Assembly (NCBI RefSeq): GCF_000767465.1
Contig: NZ_CP009291.1
Span: forward strand, 3,390,501 to 3,454,500
Direction: 5' to 3'
DNA from: Novosphingobium pentaromativorans US6-1
GTDB lineage: Bacteria > Pseudomonadota > Alphaproteobacteria > Sphingomonadales > Sphingomonadaceae
DNA: 64,000 bases
Shown: piece by piece, positions 41,910-51,847 of the stretch
How positions within the stretch are numbered: the stretch's first letter is position 1
How the letters are laid out: each line of letters begins with the position of its first letter
Notes under the pieces: model-generated
The model's input: only the letters and a program-made list of their open reading frames with translations
What the model was told of the DNA's origin: nothing
Databases searched by the model: none
Translations under genes and position numbers: made by a program

Positions 41910-43598
41910 ATGGATCAGATGCGTATCGATGAGTTTGAGCGTGCAACTCCTGCTGAGCGAAACGTCGATGGGTCATTCAAACCCGTGACGCGCAAGAGCA
42001 CGGCTGAGCCGATTGGCGTGGTCCTGGAAGTAGCAGGTGCCGGAACGCGCATCGCGTTCGATCTCGAGAAACTTTCCCTGTCTTCGCAGGATCCCGATCC
42101 CACCGTCGCCCTGTCCGGGCAGGTCGGCAGCCAGATCAAGATCCGCGTCGGCAATGGCTGGCTGCTTGCCAGCGTACGCAACCAGAAGCAGGACAATGCG
42201 GTCCCCGGCGGTATCGTCGCCGACGCCGATTTCCTGGGCGAGGGTGAGGAAGAGCGCCTTACCGGGCGCATTCACAGCTTCCGCCGCGGCGTTACCTTCT
42301 TCCCGGTCCCCGGCGCGCCGGTCTATTCCGCGACCAGCGAGGACCTGCGGCAAATTTATGCCAGCGACGGACGCAGCGCGATCCAGATCGGCAACGTCTA
42401 TCCGACCCGAGACATTCGCGCCGGGCTCTATGTCGATGCGATGCTGGGCAAGCACTTCGCCCTGCTCGGTTCAACCGGTACCGGCAAGTCGACCAGCGCG
42501 GCACTGATCCTGCACCGGATCTGCGAGCATGCGCCCGAAGGCCATATCATCATGGTCGACCCGCACGGCGAATATTCCGCGGCGTTCCGCAGCACCGGGG
42601 TGATCCTCGATGTCTCCAACCTGCAGATGCCCTACTGGCTGATGAACTTCGAGGAGCACTGCGAAGTCCTGCTGACTTCGCGCGGCGACGACCGCCAGCT
42701 CGACGCCGAAATCCTCGGCAAGTGCCTGCTCGAGGCGCGTTCGAAGAACCGGCTCGCCGAGCAGATGGGCAAGATCACCGTCGATTCGCCGATCCCCTAC
42801 CTGCTCTCGGACCTTGGCAACATCATCAGCAACGCGATGGGCAAGCTCGACAAGGGCCACTCCAGCGCGCCTTACATGCGCATCCGCAACAAGCTCGATG
42901 AGCTGAAGGGCGATCCGCGTTACCAGTTCATGTTCTCGGGCATGCTCGTCGGCGATACGATGGCGGACTTCATCTCGACGCTGTTCCGCCTGCCTTCGCG
43001 CGGGCGGCCGATTTCGATCATCGACGTCTCGGGCGTGCCTTCGGACATCACTTCGACAGTCGTCGCTGTCCTGAGCCGTCTCGTCTTCGACTTCGCGATC
43101 TGGTCGCGGGAGGAAAAAACCCGCCCGATCCTGCTCGTTTGCGAAGAAGCGCACCGCTACGTTCCCAACGAGAAGAACGCCGACGGTTCCTCGGTCGGGC
43201 GCATCCTTTCGCGCATCGCCAAGGAGGGCCGCAAGTACGGCATCTCGCTCGGTCTGATCACACAGCGTCCGTCAGACCTGGCCGAAGGCGTGCTGTCGCA
43301 GTGCGGCACGATCATCTCGATGCGCCTCAACAACGACCGCGACCAGGCTTTCGTGCGCGCGGCGATGCCGGAAGGCGCGCGCGGCTTCCTCGATTCCATC
43401 CCGGCCCTGCGCAACCGGGAGTGCATCATCTGCGGTGAGGGCGTCTCGATCCCGATCCGCGTCTCCTTCGACGACCTCGAGGAATTCAAGCGCCCCGCAT
43501 CGGACGACCCGTCCTTCACCCAGCTGTGGAACACCAGCGGCGGGGAAGAGGAGATGGTCCAGCGCACCGTCCTGCGCTGGCGCGCCCAGGGCCGCTAG
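41910..43598 (+). CDS. HerA-like ATPase (HAS-barrel, DUF87)
   Basis: From ATG 41910 the protein has 562 residues. An N-terminal HAS-barrel (about 30-130) precedes a FtsK/HerA-type RecA fold with Walker A GSTGTGKST (about 186), the IIMVDPHGEYSA motif and Walker B ILLVCEEAHRYVP. HerA ATPases form hexameric rings that translocate DNA, usually with the nuclease NurA. No NurA, SIR2 or other effector gene is adjacent; neighbours are a TSUP partner and a convergent MATE gene. It may act alone in DNA repair or chromosome processing. An in-frame TTG start at 41907 is also possible. Confidence 0.88.
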   Translation: MDQMRIDEFERATPAERNVDGSFKPVTRKSTAEPIGVVLEVAGAGTRIAFDLEKLSLSSQDPDPTVALSGQVGSQIKIRVGNGWLLASVRNQKQDNAVPGGIVADADFLGEGEEERLTGRIHSFRRGVTFFPVPGAPVYSATSEDLRQIYASDGRSAIQIGNVYPTRDIRAGLYVDAMLGKHFALLGSTGTGKSTSAALILHRICEHAPEGHIIMVDPHGEYSAAFRSTGVILDVSNLQMPYWLMNFEEHCEVLLTSRGDDRQLDAEILGKCLLEARSKNRLAEQMGKITVDSPIPYLLSDLGNIISNAMGKLDKGHSSAPYMRIRNKLDELKGDPRYQFMFSGMLVGDTMADFISTLFRLPSRGRPISIIDVSGVPSDITSTVVAVLSRLVFDFAIWSREEKTRPILLVCEEAHRYVPNEKNADGSSVGRILSRIAKEGRKYGISLGLITQRPSDLAEGVLSQCGTIISMRLNNDRDQAFVRAAMPEGARGFLDSIPALRNRECIICGEGVSIPIRVSFDDLEEFKRPASDDPSFTQLWNTSGGEEEMVQRTVLRWRAQGR

Positions 43599-43619
43599 GC
43601 CCCCGCTGACCGGTGCCGG

Positions 43620-45035
43620 TCAGCCCTTGAAGGCGCGGCGCCAGTTGCCCTTCGAATAGTAGGCGAAGGTCAGCAGCAGCGAAGTAAGGCCCCCTACCGG
43701 GAAGGCCCACCAGACGGCATCTCCGCCGATCTTCGGGTAGAGCGCATAGTAGAAGCCGAGGCGCGCCGGGTAGAGCGCAACCGCCATGATCACCAGCGGC
43801 CCGACAACGGCGCCGTAGGCGCGCATCGTGCCCGACAGGATCATCGTCACCGACATGAACAGGAAGGCGCAGGTGCAGATCAGCTGAATGCGCTCGGCAA
43901 TCGGCATCGCCGGGCTGTCGCTGCCCAGGAACAGGGCCAGCAGCGGGTGGTCGGCCAGCACGATTATCGCCCCGAGTGCAGTGGTCATCACCAGGTTGCA
44001 CAGCATCCCCGCGCGCGTGACCTGTCCGACCCGCGCGTGGTTGCCCGCTCCCAGCGATTGGGCCACCATGGCGCTGACCGCCGACCCCACCGCAAGCGCA
44101 GGCATCTGCAGGTAGTTCCAGAGCTGCAGCGAGGCCCCGTAGGCGGCGGCGGCATTCAGGCCCTCGCGGTTGACCAGCCCGATCATGATCACACCGGCGG
44201 ACGAGAACAGGAGCATCTGCGTGCCCATCGGCAAGCCCTTGGTGATGATGTAGCCCAGCTCCTCACGCCGCGGGATGACATAGCGCAACTCCGCCCCGCG
44301 CAGCCGCAGCGGCAAGTCCTTGCGGTAGATCTGGCGGATCTGGAACATGGTGCCGGAAAAGTTGGCGAAGGCTGTCGCCATGGCCGACCCGGCGATGCCC
44401 AGCGAAGGCACCGGTCCCAGGCCCATGATCAGCAGCGGATTGAGCACGATGTCGAGCATCACCGTCAGGATCATGGCGTTGAGCGGCGTCTTGGAATCGC
44501 CCACACCGCGCAGGGCCATCGAGATGATCATCGACATGACCCCGAAAGGCACGGTGACGAAGATCACGCGCAAGTAGGAAAGCGCCTCCTGCACGCTGGC
44601 CTGGGGCGTGCCAAGGGCATGAAGCAGGGCGGGCGAGAAGAACCAGCCCAGCGTACCGGTCACCGCGGCGAGCGCCATGCAAAGGCCAAGGCCGGTGCCG
44701 AAAGTCGCCCGAACGGCCTGCAAGTCGCGCGCGCCGAAGCGCTGGCTGATGCGCACGGTGGTCGCCATGCCCAGGCCGATGGTCGCCGCAATCACCAGGA
44801 ACATCACGAGATTGGCATTGGCCGTTGCCGCCAGCGCACTTTCGCCCAGCAGCCGCCCGACCCAGATCGTGTTGATCGAACCGTTGAGGGTCTGCAGCAC
44901 GTTGGAGAGCAGCATCGGAACCGAGAACAGCAGCAGGGTGCGCAGGATCGGACCTTGCGTGAGGTCGCCGCGCTCATGCTTGCCCGGGGCCCCTTCGGCA
45001 AGGGCCTCGGCTTCCATTGGTATTGCTTCGCTCAT
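43620..45035 (-). CDS. MATE family multidrug/organic cation efflux transporter
   Basis: From ATG 45035 the protein has 471 residues with twelve TM helices in two MATE repeats. Typical segments are PMLLSNVLQTLNGSINTIWVGRLLG, ISMALRGVGDSKTPLNAMI and VSAMVAQSLGAGNHARVGQ. It exports cationic drugs or metabolites in exchange for Na+ or H+. It overlaps queE by ATGA, placing it in the same transcript without obvious functional link. The frame extends upstream to 45650 as a shadow of queE. Confidence 0.9.
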   Translation of the reverse strand: MSEAIPMEAEALAEGAPGKHERGDLTQGPILRTLLLFSVPMLLSNVLQTLNGSINTIWVGRLLGESALAATANANLVMFLVIAATIGLGMATTVRISQRFGARDLQAVRATFGTGLGLCMALAAVTGTLGWFFSPALLHALGTPQASVQEALSYLRVIFVTVPFGVMSMIISMALRGVGDSKTPLNAMILTVMLDIVLNPLLIMGLGPVPSLGIAGSAMATAFANFSGTMFQIRQIYRKDLPLRLRGAELRYVIPRREELGYIITKGLPMGTQMLLFSSAGVIMIGLVNREGLNAAAAYGASLQLWNYLQMPALAVGSAVSAMVAQSLGAGNHARVGQVTRAGMLCNLVMTTALGAIIVLADHPLLALFLGSDSPAMPIAERIQLICTCAFLFMSVTMILSGTMRAYGAVVGPLVIMAVALYPARLGFYYALYPKIGGDAVWWAFPVGGLTSLLLTFAYYSKGNWRRAFKG

Positions 45036-45778
45036 GTTCCGCGCGTGTCGCCCCAGAGGTGAATGTGAAGTCGGTCGGTAAAGCGCAAGGCATTGTCCAG
45101 GCAAAGGTCCGCGAGCCATGCTGAGCGCTGGCGCACAACCTCGCTCGACCGGCCTTCCGGCATCAGGAAGATGCGCTCGCCGGGGATCGCGTAAGTCTGC
45201 TGGAGGGCCAGCACTTCCTGAAGATCTTCCGGAGCGGCAATCACGAACTTGAAGAAGGCGCGCGGATCGGCCGACCATGCCGCGAGGCGCTGGGGGATCA
45301 GCGCGAGGTCCGCCGGGTTGCCGCTGTGGGCGAGCTTCGGGCTGACATTGAACTGGTGGATCATTGGATCGAGCGCGGCATGGGGGGCAACCGAGCCGTT
45401 GGTCTCGACCTCGACATGCATGCCGGGGCGCAGCGCATCCAGCTCGGTAACGAGCCGGGCCAGTGCAGGGCCCTGCAGCAGCGGCTCGCCGCCTGTCAGC
45501 ACCAGGCGATCCGGGTGCAGGGCGGCCACCCGCGCCGCGACGTCGGCTTCCTCCAGTGTGAGCTGGTTGGCCTTGCGCTCGAAGGCGACGTCGTCGCTGT
45601 GCGGACGGTTGTCGCCCTCGAAACGCCAGGTGTAGGCCGTATCGCACCACTGGCAGGCAAGGTTACAGCGCGAGAGCCGCACGAAGGTGCTCGGTCGTCC
45701 CATCGACGCACCTTCGCCCTGCAGCGAAGCGAAGATTTCCGGCTCACCCGGCGTGGTCGTGGCAAGGATCAGGGGCAT
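45032..45778 (-). CDS. queE: 7-carboxy-7-deazaguanine synthase
   Basis: The 248-residue radical SAM enzyme has the cluster motif CNLACQWC near residue 38 (CxxxxxxC spacing typical of some QueE forms), the substrate segment GEGASMGRPSTFVRLSRC, LTGGEPLLQ and the C-terminal HIHLWGD. It converts carboxytetrahydropterin to CDG in the queuosine pathway for tRNA modification. No other 7-deazaguanine gene or DNA-transglycosylase is nearby. It overlaps MATE at its 3' end. Confidence 0.93.
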   Translation of the reverse strand: MPLILATTTPGEPEIFASLQGEGASMGRPSTFVRLSRCNLACQWCDTAYTWRFEGDNRPHSDDVAFERKANQLTLEEADVAARVAALHPDRLVLTGGEPLLQGPALARLVTELDALRPGMHVEVETNGSVAPHAALDPMIHQFNVSPKLAHSGNPADLALIPQRLAAWSADPRAFFKFVIAAPEDLQEVLALQQTYAIPGERIFLMPEGRSSEVVRQRSAWLADLCLDNALRFTDRLHIHLWGDTRGT

Positions 45779-45802
45779 CGCGTGCGGGTTTCGCTTCCGA
45801 CA

Positions 45803-45820
45803 GGTTTACACGGTTTACAC
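45803..45820. repeat. exact tandem 9-bp repeat upstream of queE
   Basis: GGTTTACAC occurs twice back to back, 25 bases upstream of the queE start codon. Such spacing could be an operator for a dimeric regulator. No matching regulator is recognised and no preQ1 riboswitch fold is apparent. Confidence 0.6.
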
Positions 45821-45964
45821 AGTCCAGGTGCAGTTGGCTCCGCCTGGTGGGCTATGCTGATTACACCTGTTTTGCAGTGGTTTCGAGGGGAGGGCATGGC
45901 GGCACAGTGACAGACCCGGCCCATGTAGGAAACGCAGAAGTCAGGGTGGGCTGGTGCGCTGCGT

Positions 45965-46001
45965 GGGCTTCGACAGGCCCGCCCTGAGCCTGTCGAAGCC
46001 C
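45965..46001. repeat. REP-like palindrome (copy 1)
   Basis: GGGCTTCGACAGGC and GCCTGTCGAAGCCC form a perfect 14-bp stem around nine bases. The core GAGCCTGTCGA recurs at 59241-59261 and, with one change, at 62344-62366, so this is a dispersed repetitive element of the genome. It sits at the 3' end of valS. Confidence 0.75.
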
Positions 46002-46014
46002 AAATGCGCCAGGC

Positions 46015-48720
46015 TTACCCCAGGCGCGCCAGTGCCGCCGCAAGGCGCTCGGCTTCGGCGGTGTGGTGCGCATGGTCGCCGCGGGCCTTCTCGACCGCCT
46101 CGGGCTTGGCCTTTTCGACGAACTTGGGGTTCGAGAGGCGGCCTTCCAGCGACTTGGCTTCCTTCTGCGAGGCGGCCAGCGCCTTTTCGAGGCGGGCCTT
46201 TTCCGCCGCGATGTCGATCACGCCTTCCAGCGGGATCGCCAGCATCGCATCGCCGGCGCCGACTTGCAGCAGTGCGCCTGCCGGAGCCGCTTCGAAGTGG
46301 ATCGCATCGAGGCGGGCAAGGCGGTCGATCGCCGCGCCGTTGCGCCCGACGATGGCCCTTGTCGCCTCGCTGGGATCGGCGAGGTAGGCGGTCAGGCGCG
46401 CGCCCGGCGCGATGCCGAGTTCAGCCTTGGCGCCGCGCAGGTTGCCGATCAGCGCGATCAGCCACTCGACCTCGGCCTTGGCGGCGCCGTCGACCGCGGC
46501 GTTCGGGGCGGGCCACTTTGCGGTGATCAGCGGGTAATTGCCGCGCTCGCCCATCTTGCTCCACAGCTCTTCGGTCACGAAGGGCATGAAGGGGTGAAGC
46601 ATGACAAGGATCTGGTCGAGCACCCAACCGGCGACGGCCTTGGTCTCCGCGTCGAAGTTGCCCTTCACCAGTTCGATGTACCAGTCGCAGAACTGGTCCC
46701 AGACGAAGTGGTAGATGGTGTTCGCCGCCGCGTCGAAGCGCAGCTCGGCCATGGCCTTGTCGAGTTCGGCCAGGGTCTCGACGACTTCGCCGATGATCCA
46801 CTTGTTGACTGCCGTGGTGGCCGCCGGGGCCTCTACCGAGGTCGAGGCGCCGATGCCGTTGCTCTGGCAGAAGCGGGCCGCGTTCCACAGCTTGGTCGCG
46901 AAGTTGCGGTAACCCTCGACGCGCTTTTCATCCATCTTCACGTCGCGGCCCTGGCTTTCCATGGCCGACATGAAGAAGCGCAGCGCGTCGGCGCCGTACT
47001 TGTCGATCAGGCCGAGCGGGTCGACGACGTTGCCCTTGGACTTGGACATCTTCTGCCCGTCCGCCGCGCGCACGAGGCCATGCAGGTAGAGCCGCTTCCA
47101 CGGCACTTCCTTCATGAAGTGGATGCCCTGCATCGCCATGCGCGCATCCCAGAAGAACAGGATGTCGAAGCCGGAAACGAGCAGGTCGTTGGGGTAGTGC
47201 TTCTTGAGCAGCGGCGCGTCCTCGTCCGGCCAGCCCAGTGTGGCGAAAGGCCACAGTGCCGAGGAGAACCACGTGTCGAGGACGTCCTCGTCGCGGGTCA
47301 GCTTCTTGTTGCCGGCCAGCGCCTGCGCTTCTTCTTCGGTCTCGGCGACATAGACTTCGCCGTCCTCGGCATACCACGCCGGAATCCGGTGACCCCACCA
47401 GAGCTGGCGGCTGACGCACCACGGCTGGATGTTCTCCATCCAGTTGAAGAAGGTCTTTTCCCAGGTCTTGGGGACGATCTCGATCTTGCCCGAACGCACT
47501 GCCTCGAGCGGGGGCTGGGCCAGCGTTTCGGCATCGACGTACCACTGGTCGGTCAGCCAGGGTTCGATGACCACGCCGCCGCGGTCGCCGAAGGGGGTCT
47601 GGATCGTGCGCGGCTCGGCGTCGTGAAGGACTTCGTTGCCTTCCTTGTCCCTGGTGACGTGGGGGATGAGGAAGCCCAGTTCCTTCATCTCGGCCACCAC
47701 GGCATCGCGCGCAGCGAAGCGCTCCATGCCAAGGTACTTTTCGGGGATCAGGCCATCCGCGGTCTGCACCACGTTGGCTTCGGCATCGAACATGTTGAGC
47801 ATGTCCACAGGCTTGATCCCGGCGCGCTTGCCGACTTCGAAGTCGTTGAAGTCATGGCCCGGCGTGATCTTCACCGCGCCCGAGCCCAGCTGCGGATCGG
47901 CGTGTTCGTCGCCCACCACCTTGAAGCGGCGGCCGGTGATCGGCTGGAGGATCTCCTTGCCGATGACGGCCTTGTAGCGCTCGTCCTCGGGATGGACGGC
48001 CACGGCCATGTCGGCCAGCATCGTTTCGGGGCGCGTGGTGGCGACCTCGATGTAGTCCTGCCCGTTCGCCAGCGTGACGCCGTCGGCCAGCGGGTACTTG
48101 AAGTGCCAGAAACCGCCCTGCAACTCGCGCGTCTCGACCTCGAGGTCGGAGATCGCGGTCTTGAGCTTGGGGTCCCAGTTCACAAGCCGCTTGTCGCGGT
48201 AGATCAGGCCCTGGTTGTAGAGATCGACGAAGACCTTCACGACCGCCCTGGTGAAGTGCGGGTCCATCGTGAACTGCTCGCGGCTCCAGTCCATCGAGCA
48301 GCCCAGGCGGCGCAGCTGGCGGGTGATGGTGCCGCCGCTTTCGTGCTTCCATTCCCAGACCTTGTCGACGAAGGCTTCGCGCGAATAGTTGGTGCGCTTG
48401 TCCTGTTTCGCTTCCATCTGGCGCTCGACCACCATCTGCGTGGCGATGCCGGCGTGATCGGTGCCCACCACCCACAGCGCGTCCTTGCCGCGCAGGCGCT
48501 CGTAGCGGATCACGATGTCCTGCAGCGTGTTGTCGAGCGCGTGGCCGATGTGCAGCGAACCGGTGACGTTCGGCGGCGGATTGACGATGGTGAACGGCTG
48601 CGCGTCCGGGCGCTCCGGGCGGAACAGGCCGTTGTCTTCCCAGTGGGAATACCACTTCGCCTCGATCGGGGCGGGGTCGAAAGTCTTGTCGAGCGCAGGC
48701 GCGGGATTCTGGTCGGTCAT
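46015..48720 (-). CDS. valS: valyl-tRNA synthetase
   Basis: From ATG 48720 the protein has 901 residues. It is a class I synthetase with HIGH at 57-60 ([10 protein letters not shown]), KMSKS at 557-561 and a ValRS-type editing domain between. The C-terminal coiled coil contains [32 protein letters not shown], as in all ValRS. It charges tRNA-Val, one of which lies in this window. A further upstream open frame to 48891 lacks homology. It diverges from the Mla operon. Confidence 0.96.
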   Translation of the reverse strand: MTDQNPAPALDKTFDPAPIEAKWYSHWEDNGLFRPERPDAQPFTIVNPPPNVTGSLHIGHALDNTLQDIVIRYERLRGKDALWVVGTDHAGIATQMVVERQMEAKQDKRTNYSREAFVDKVWEWKHESGGTITRQLRRLGCSMDWSREQFTMDPHFTRAVVKVFVDLYNQGLIYRDKRLVNWDPKLKTAISDLEVETRELQGGFWHFKYPLADGVTLANGQDYIEVATTRPETMLADMAVAVHPEDERYKAVIGKEILQPITGRRFKVVGDEHADPQLGSGAVKITPGHDFNDFEVGKRAGIKPVDMLNMFDAEANVVQTADGLIPEKYLGMERFAARDAVVAEMKELGFLIPHVTRDKEGNEVLHDAEPRTIQTPFGDRGGVVIEPWLTDQWYVDAETLAQPPLEAVRSGKIEIVPKTWEKTFFNWMENIQPWCVSRQLWWGHRIPAWYAEDGEVYVAETEEEAQALAGNKKLTRDEDVLDTWFSSALWPFATLGWPDEDAPLLKKHYPNDLLVSGFDILFFWDARMAMQGIHFMKEVPWKRLYLHGLVRAADGQKMSKSKGNVVDPLGLIDKYGADALRFFMSAMESQGRDVKMDEKRVEGYRNFATKLWNAARFCQSNGIGASTSVEAPAATTAVNKWIIGEVVETLAELDKAMAELRFDAAANTIYHFVWDQFCDWYIELVKGNFDAETKAVAGWVLDQILVMLHPFMPFVTEELWSKMGERGNYPLITAKWPAPNAAVDGAAKAEVEWLIALIGNLRGAKAELGIAPGARLTAYLADPSEATRAIVGRNGAAIDRLARLDAIHFEAAPAGALLQVGAGDAMLAIPLEGVIDIAAEKARLEKALAASQKEAKSLEGRLSNPKFVEKAKPEAVEKARGDHAHHTAEAERLAAALARLG

Positions 48721-48902
48721 GGCGCGGCGCTTTGCCAGTGCTGGGCAAGTCGCGCAAGTTGCCAGTGCGGCCTCTCGCGGGTCCGTGCCTTTGTTTCGCC
48801 GCACGGCCCTGCGAAAGCAAGGGATCGACGTCGCGGCGAACAATTCGTCGCAGCCGGGGAACCTCTTGCCGGTCCACGGTTTTTCCCCCAATACGAGCGC
48901 AC

Positions 48903-50018
48903 ATGCGGGAATGGGCTGAATTCACTCTGTCGGAAAGCGACGAAGGCGGTGTTCCTACGCTGGCGCTGCAGGGACCACTGCGCGTGCATTCGCTGGGCGA
49001 TCTCGAGGACAAGCTCGAGGCTGTCGACGGGCATTTCCAGCGGATCGACCTGGCCGGCATTACCGACATCGATACCACCGGTGCGTGGCTGGTCTCGCGC
49101 TTCGCGGACCGTCGCGGCGTTGCCATCGTCAATGAAAGCGAACAGGCCCGGCGCCTGTTCGCGGCGATCGGCAGCATCGAGGGTGAGGAGGCCGAGCTTG
49201 AGCCGCAGGCGCCCCTGCTGCGCCGCACGGTAGGCGAATTCGGCGAGGTCGTGACCAACTGGGCCCGCGGGGCGATGAGGGCGGTGGCCTTCCTCGGCGA
49301 GCTGATCATGACCCTGGGCACGATCATCCGCCATCCCTCGCGGCTGCGGGTCAAGTCGCTGGTTCACCACATGCAGTACGTGGGCATCAACTCGCTGTGG
49401 ATCATCAGCCTGATGAGCTTCCTGATCGGCATCGTCATTGCCCAGCAGGGCGCAGTGCAGCTCTCCCAGTTCGGCGCGGAGATCTATACCATCAACCTGA
49501 CCGGCCGCCTGTCGATGCGCGAGCTGGGCATCCTGATGACCTCGATCATGGTCGCGGGCCGCTCCGGTTCGGCCTTTGCGGCGCAGATCGGCACGATGAA
49601 GCTGACCGAAGAAGTCGACGCCATGCGCACGATCGGCGTCTCGCCGATGGAAGCGCTGGTGGTGCCGCGCGTGCTGGCCTCGATGATCATGATGCCGCTG
49701 CTCGGCTTCTGGTCGGCGATCCTCGCGATCATCGGCGGCGCCTTCATCTCGAACTTCGCGCTCGACATTCCGTTCTGGACCTTCCTGCAGCGCACCCAGT
49801 CCGTTGTCCCGATCACCGACGTGTGGATCGGCGTACTCAAGGCCCCGGTCTTCGCGCTGATCGTCGCGCTGGCGGGCTGCTACCAGGGCATGCAGGTGAC
49901 CACCAATGCCGAGGAAGTGGGCAGCCGCACGACCCAGGCAGTCGTCACCGCGATCTTCACCGTCATCGTCCTCGACGCTTTCTTCGCGATCTTCTTCACG
50001 GAGATCGGCTGGAAATGA
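48903..50018 (+). CDS. Mla/MCE-type ABC transporter permease with N-terminal STAS-like domain
   Basis: From ATG 48903 the protein has 371 residues. The N-terminal 110 residues resemble a STAS domain ([33 protein letters not shown]), and the rest is an MlaE permease with five TM helices ([58 protein letters not shown]). In E. coli the STAS protein MlaB is separate; fusion is common in other groups. It moves phospholipids between membranes with the ATPase encoded next, which overlaps it by ATGA. Confidence 0.9.
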   Translation: MREWAEFTLSESDEGGVPTLALQGPLRVHSLGDLEDKLEAVDGHFQRIDLAGITDIDTTGAWLVSRFADRRGVAIVNESEQARRLFAAIGSIEGEEAELEPQAPLLRRTVGEFGEVVTNWARGAMRAVAFLGELIMTLGTIIRHPSRLRVKSLVHHMQYVGINSLWIISLMSFLIGIVIAQQGAVQLSQFGAEIYTINLTGRLSMRELGILMTSIMVAGRSGSAFAAQIGTMKLTEEVDAMRTIGVSPMEALVVPRVLASMIMMPLLGFWSAILAIIGGAFISNFALDIPFWTFLQRTQSVVPITDVWIGVLKAPVFALIVALAGCYQGMQVTTNAEEVGSRTTQAVVTAIFTVIVLDAFFAIFFTEIGWK

Positions 50019-50899
50019 GCGAGGCACAGGAATATCCGATCCAGGTCGAAGGATTGCGCAACGCCTTCGGTGAGCACGTGATCCACGAGGATCTCTCGCT
50101 GAAAGTCCGCAAGGGCGAGATTCTCGGCGTCGTCGGCGGCTCGGGCACCGGCAAGTCGGTGCTGATGCGCTCGATCATCGGCTTGCAGCGGCCTACCGCG
50201 GGCACCGTCACCGTGCTCGGCCATGACATGGAACATGCCGACGACGAGGACGAGATCGACATCCGTTCGCGCTGGGGCGTGCTGTTCCAGGGCGGCGCGC
50301 TGTTCTCGACGCTGACCGTGGGCGAAAACGTAGAGGTCCCGCTCAAGCAGTTCTACCCGGAGATCTCCGACCAGCTGCGCGAGGAGATCGCCCGTTTCAA
50401 GGTCAAGCTCTCGGGCCTGCCCGAGGATGCGGCCTACAAGTATCCCAACGAGCTTTCGGGCGGGATGAGGAAGCGTGCCGGCCTGGCCCGTGCGCTTGCG
50501 CTCGATCCCGAGCTGCTGTTTCTTGACGAGCCTACCGCGGGCCTCGACCCGATCGGCGCGGCCGCTTTCGACAAGCTGACGCGTGAACTGAAGGAAACGC
50601 TGGGCCTTACGGTCTTCCTCATCACGCACGACCTCGATACGCTTTACGCGATCTGCGACCGCGTGGCGGTGCTGGCGGACAAGCAGGTGATCGCCTGCGG
50701 GACGATTCCCGAACTGCTGGCGCTCGATCACCCGTGGATCCAGGAATATTTCAACGGCCCGCGCGGCCGCGCCGCACTGGCGGCCAAGGACGATCCCGAA
50801 GTGCACCCGGAACATGCAGGGTCAGGGCTCGTTGATGAAGAGAAGACCGAAAGGGGCGAAGGGCAGACCATGGACAAGTCCGGAAAAGCGGGGGCATAG
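50015..50899 (+). CDS. MlaF-like ABC transporter ATP-binding protein
   Basis: The 294-residue protein has Walker A GGSGTGKS (41-48), the signature ELSGGMRKRAGLARAL near 150 and Walker B LLFLDEPTAGLDP. The C-terminal 40 residues are an acidic and Glu-rich tail (DDPEVHPEHAGSG...) beyond the usual domain. It powers the phospholipid transporter. Its start overlaps the permease stop and the MCE gene follows nine bases later, so the four genes are one operon. Confidence 0.92.
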   Translation: MSEAQEYPIQVEGLRNAFGEHVIHEDLSLKVRKGEILGVVGGSGTGKSVLMRSIIGLQRPTAGTVTVLGHDMEHADDEDEIDIRSRWGVLFQGGALFSTLTVGENVEVPLKQFYPEISDQLREEIARFKVKLSGLPEDAAYKYPNELSGGMRKRAGLARALALDPELLFLDEPTAGLDPIGAAAFDKLTRELKETLGLTVFLITHDLDTLYAICDRVAVLADKQVIACGTIPELLALDHPWIQEYFNGPRGRAALAAKDDPEVHPEHAGSGLVDEEKTERGEGQTMDKSGKAGA

Positions 50900-50908
50900 G
50901 CACGGGAC

Positions 50909-51847
50909 ATGGAAACGCGCGCCAACAATGTCTGGGTCGGAGCCGTCACGCTGGTGCTGCTGGCGCTGCTGGCGGCCTTCATCATCTGGATTGCCCGCCT
51001 CAATGAAGGCGAGCGCAACGAGTACGACATCTTCTTCAAGCAGTCGGTGGACGGGCTCGCCAAGGGGTCCGAGGTCAACTACGCGGGTGTTCCCGTGGGG
51101 CAGATCTCGCAGATCGAGCTGTGGCCCAAGGATCCCAGCTTCATTCGCGTGCGCATCAAGGTGGACGAGAAGGTCCCGGTGACGGTGGGCACGACCGCGA
51201 CGATCCAGGGCAGTTTCACCGGCGTTTCGGACGTCCAGCTCGAAGGCGCGGTCAAGGGTGCCCCGATGCTGACCGAGCCGGGCCCCGAGGGGGTGCCGGT
51301 CATCCCGACCAAGCGCGGCGGCCTGGGCGAGATCCTCTCCAACGCGCCGCTGTTGCTGGAACGTCTCGCCACCCTGACCGAAAGCCTCAACCAGCTTCTC
51401 TCCGAAGAGAACCGGCGTTCGATCACCGGCATCCTGAGCAATACCGACAAGATGACCCGCGACCTGTCGCGCGCCACGCCGCAGATCGAGGCGACCGTGG
51501 GCGAACTGCAGGGTACCCTGGATCAGGCGACCAAGACTCTCGCCGCATTCGAGGGCGTGGCGACCAAGGCGGACTCTCTGCTCGGCAGCGAGGGCAATTC
51601 GCTGGCGGCGCAGCTGCGCGCCACGCTCAATTCCGCGCAGAAGTCGATGGACCAGCTCGACAAGACGATGGAGACGGCCCAGCCCGCGCTGCGCCAGGTC
51701 TCCCAGCAGACCCTGCCCGCCGCAGAAGCCGCGATCCGTGACCTTCGCGCGACGAGCAAGGCGCTGCGCAACGTGACCGAGAAGATCGACGAGCAGGGCG
51801 CAGGTGCGCTGCTCAAGGGCCAGAAACTGCCGGACTACAAGCCATGA
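50909..51847 (+). CDS. MCE-domain lipid transport protein (MlaD-like)
   Basis: The 312-residue protein has one N-terminal TM helix (about 9-30) and an MCE domain (about 38-118; VDGLAKGSEVNYAGVPVGQI, VTVGTTATIQGSFTGVSDVQL). A long Ala/Gln/Leu-rich helical region (about 140-300) is probably coiled coil. It is a periplasmic, membrane-anchored subunit that binds phospholipid in a hexameric ring. The extended helical tail is longer than E. coli MlaD (about 183 residues) and may form a tunnel toward the outer membrane. Confidence 0.92.
   Translation: METRANNVWVGAVTLVLLALLAAFIIWIARLNEGERNEYDIFFKQSVDGLAKGSEVNYAGVPVGQISQIELWPKDPSFIRVRIKVDEKVPVTVGTTATIQGSFTGVSDVQLEGAVKGAPMLTEPGPEGVPVIPTKRGGLGEILSNAPLLLERLATLTESLNQLLSEENRRSITGILSNTDKMTRDLSRATPQIEATVGELQGTLDQATKTLAAFEGVATKADSLLGSEGNSLAAQLRATLNSAQKSMDQLDKTMETAQPALRQVSQQTLPAAEAAIRDLRATSKALRNVTEKIDEQGAGALLKGQKLPDYKP

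Noticed and set aside
41910..43598. HerA-based anti-phage system
   Set aside because: No SIR2, DUF4297 or nuclease partner on either side.
45032..45778. queE as part of a 7-deazaguanine DNA modification island
   Set aside because: No dpdA, queC, queD or folE nearby; the gene fits the standard queuosine pathway. The Nmad3 gene is 8 kb away in another operon.
45779..45850. preQ1 riboswitch upstream of queE
   Set aside because: Neither the class I stem-loop with A-rich tail nor another preQ1 motif is visible.
46063..49233. 1056-residue open frame on the + strand
   Set aside because: It is antisense to valS and has Arg/Asp/His-rich composition typical of reverse frames in GC-rich DNA; valS has all synthetase motifs.
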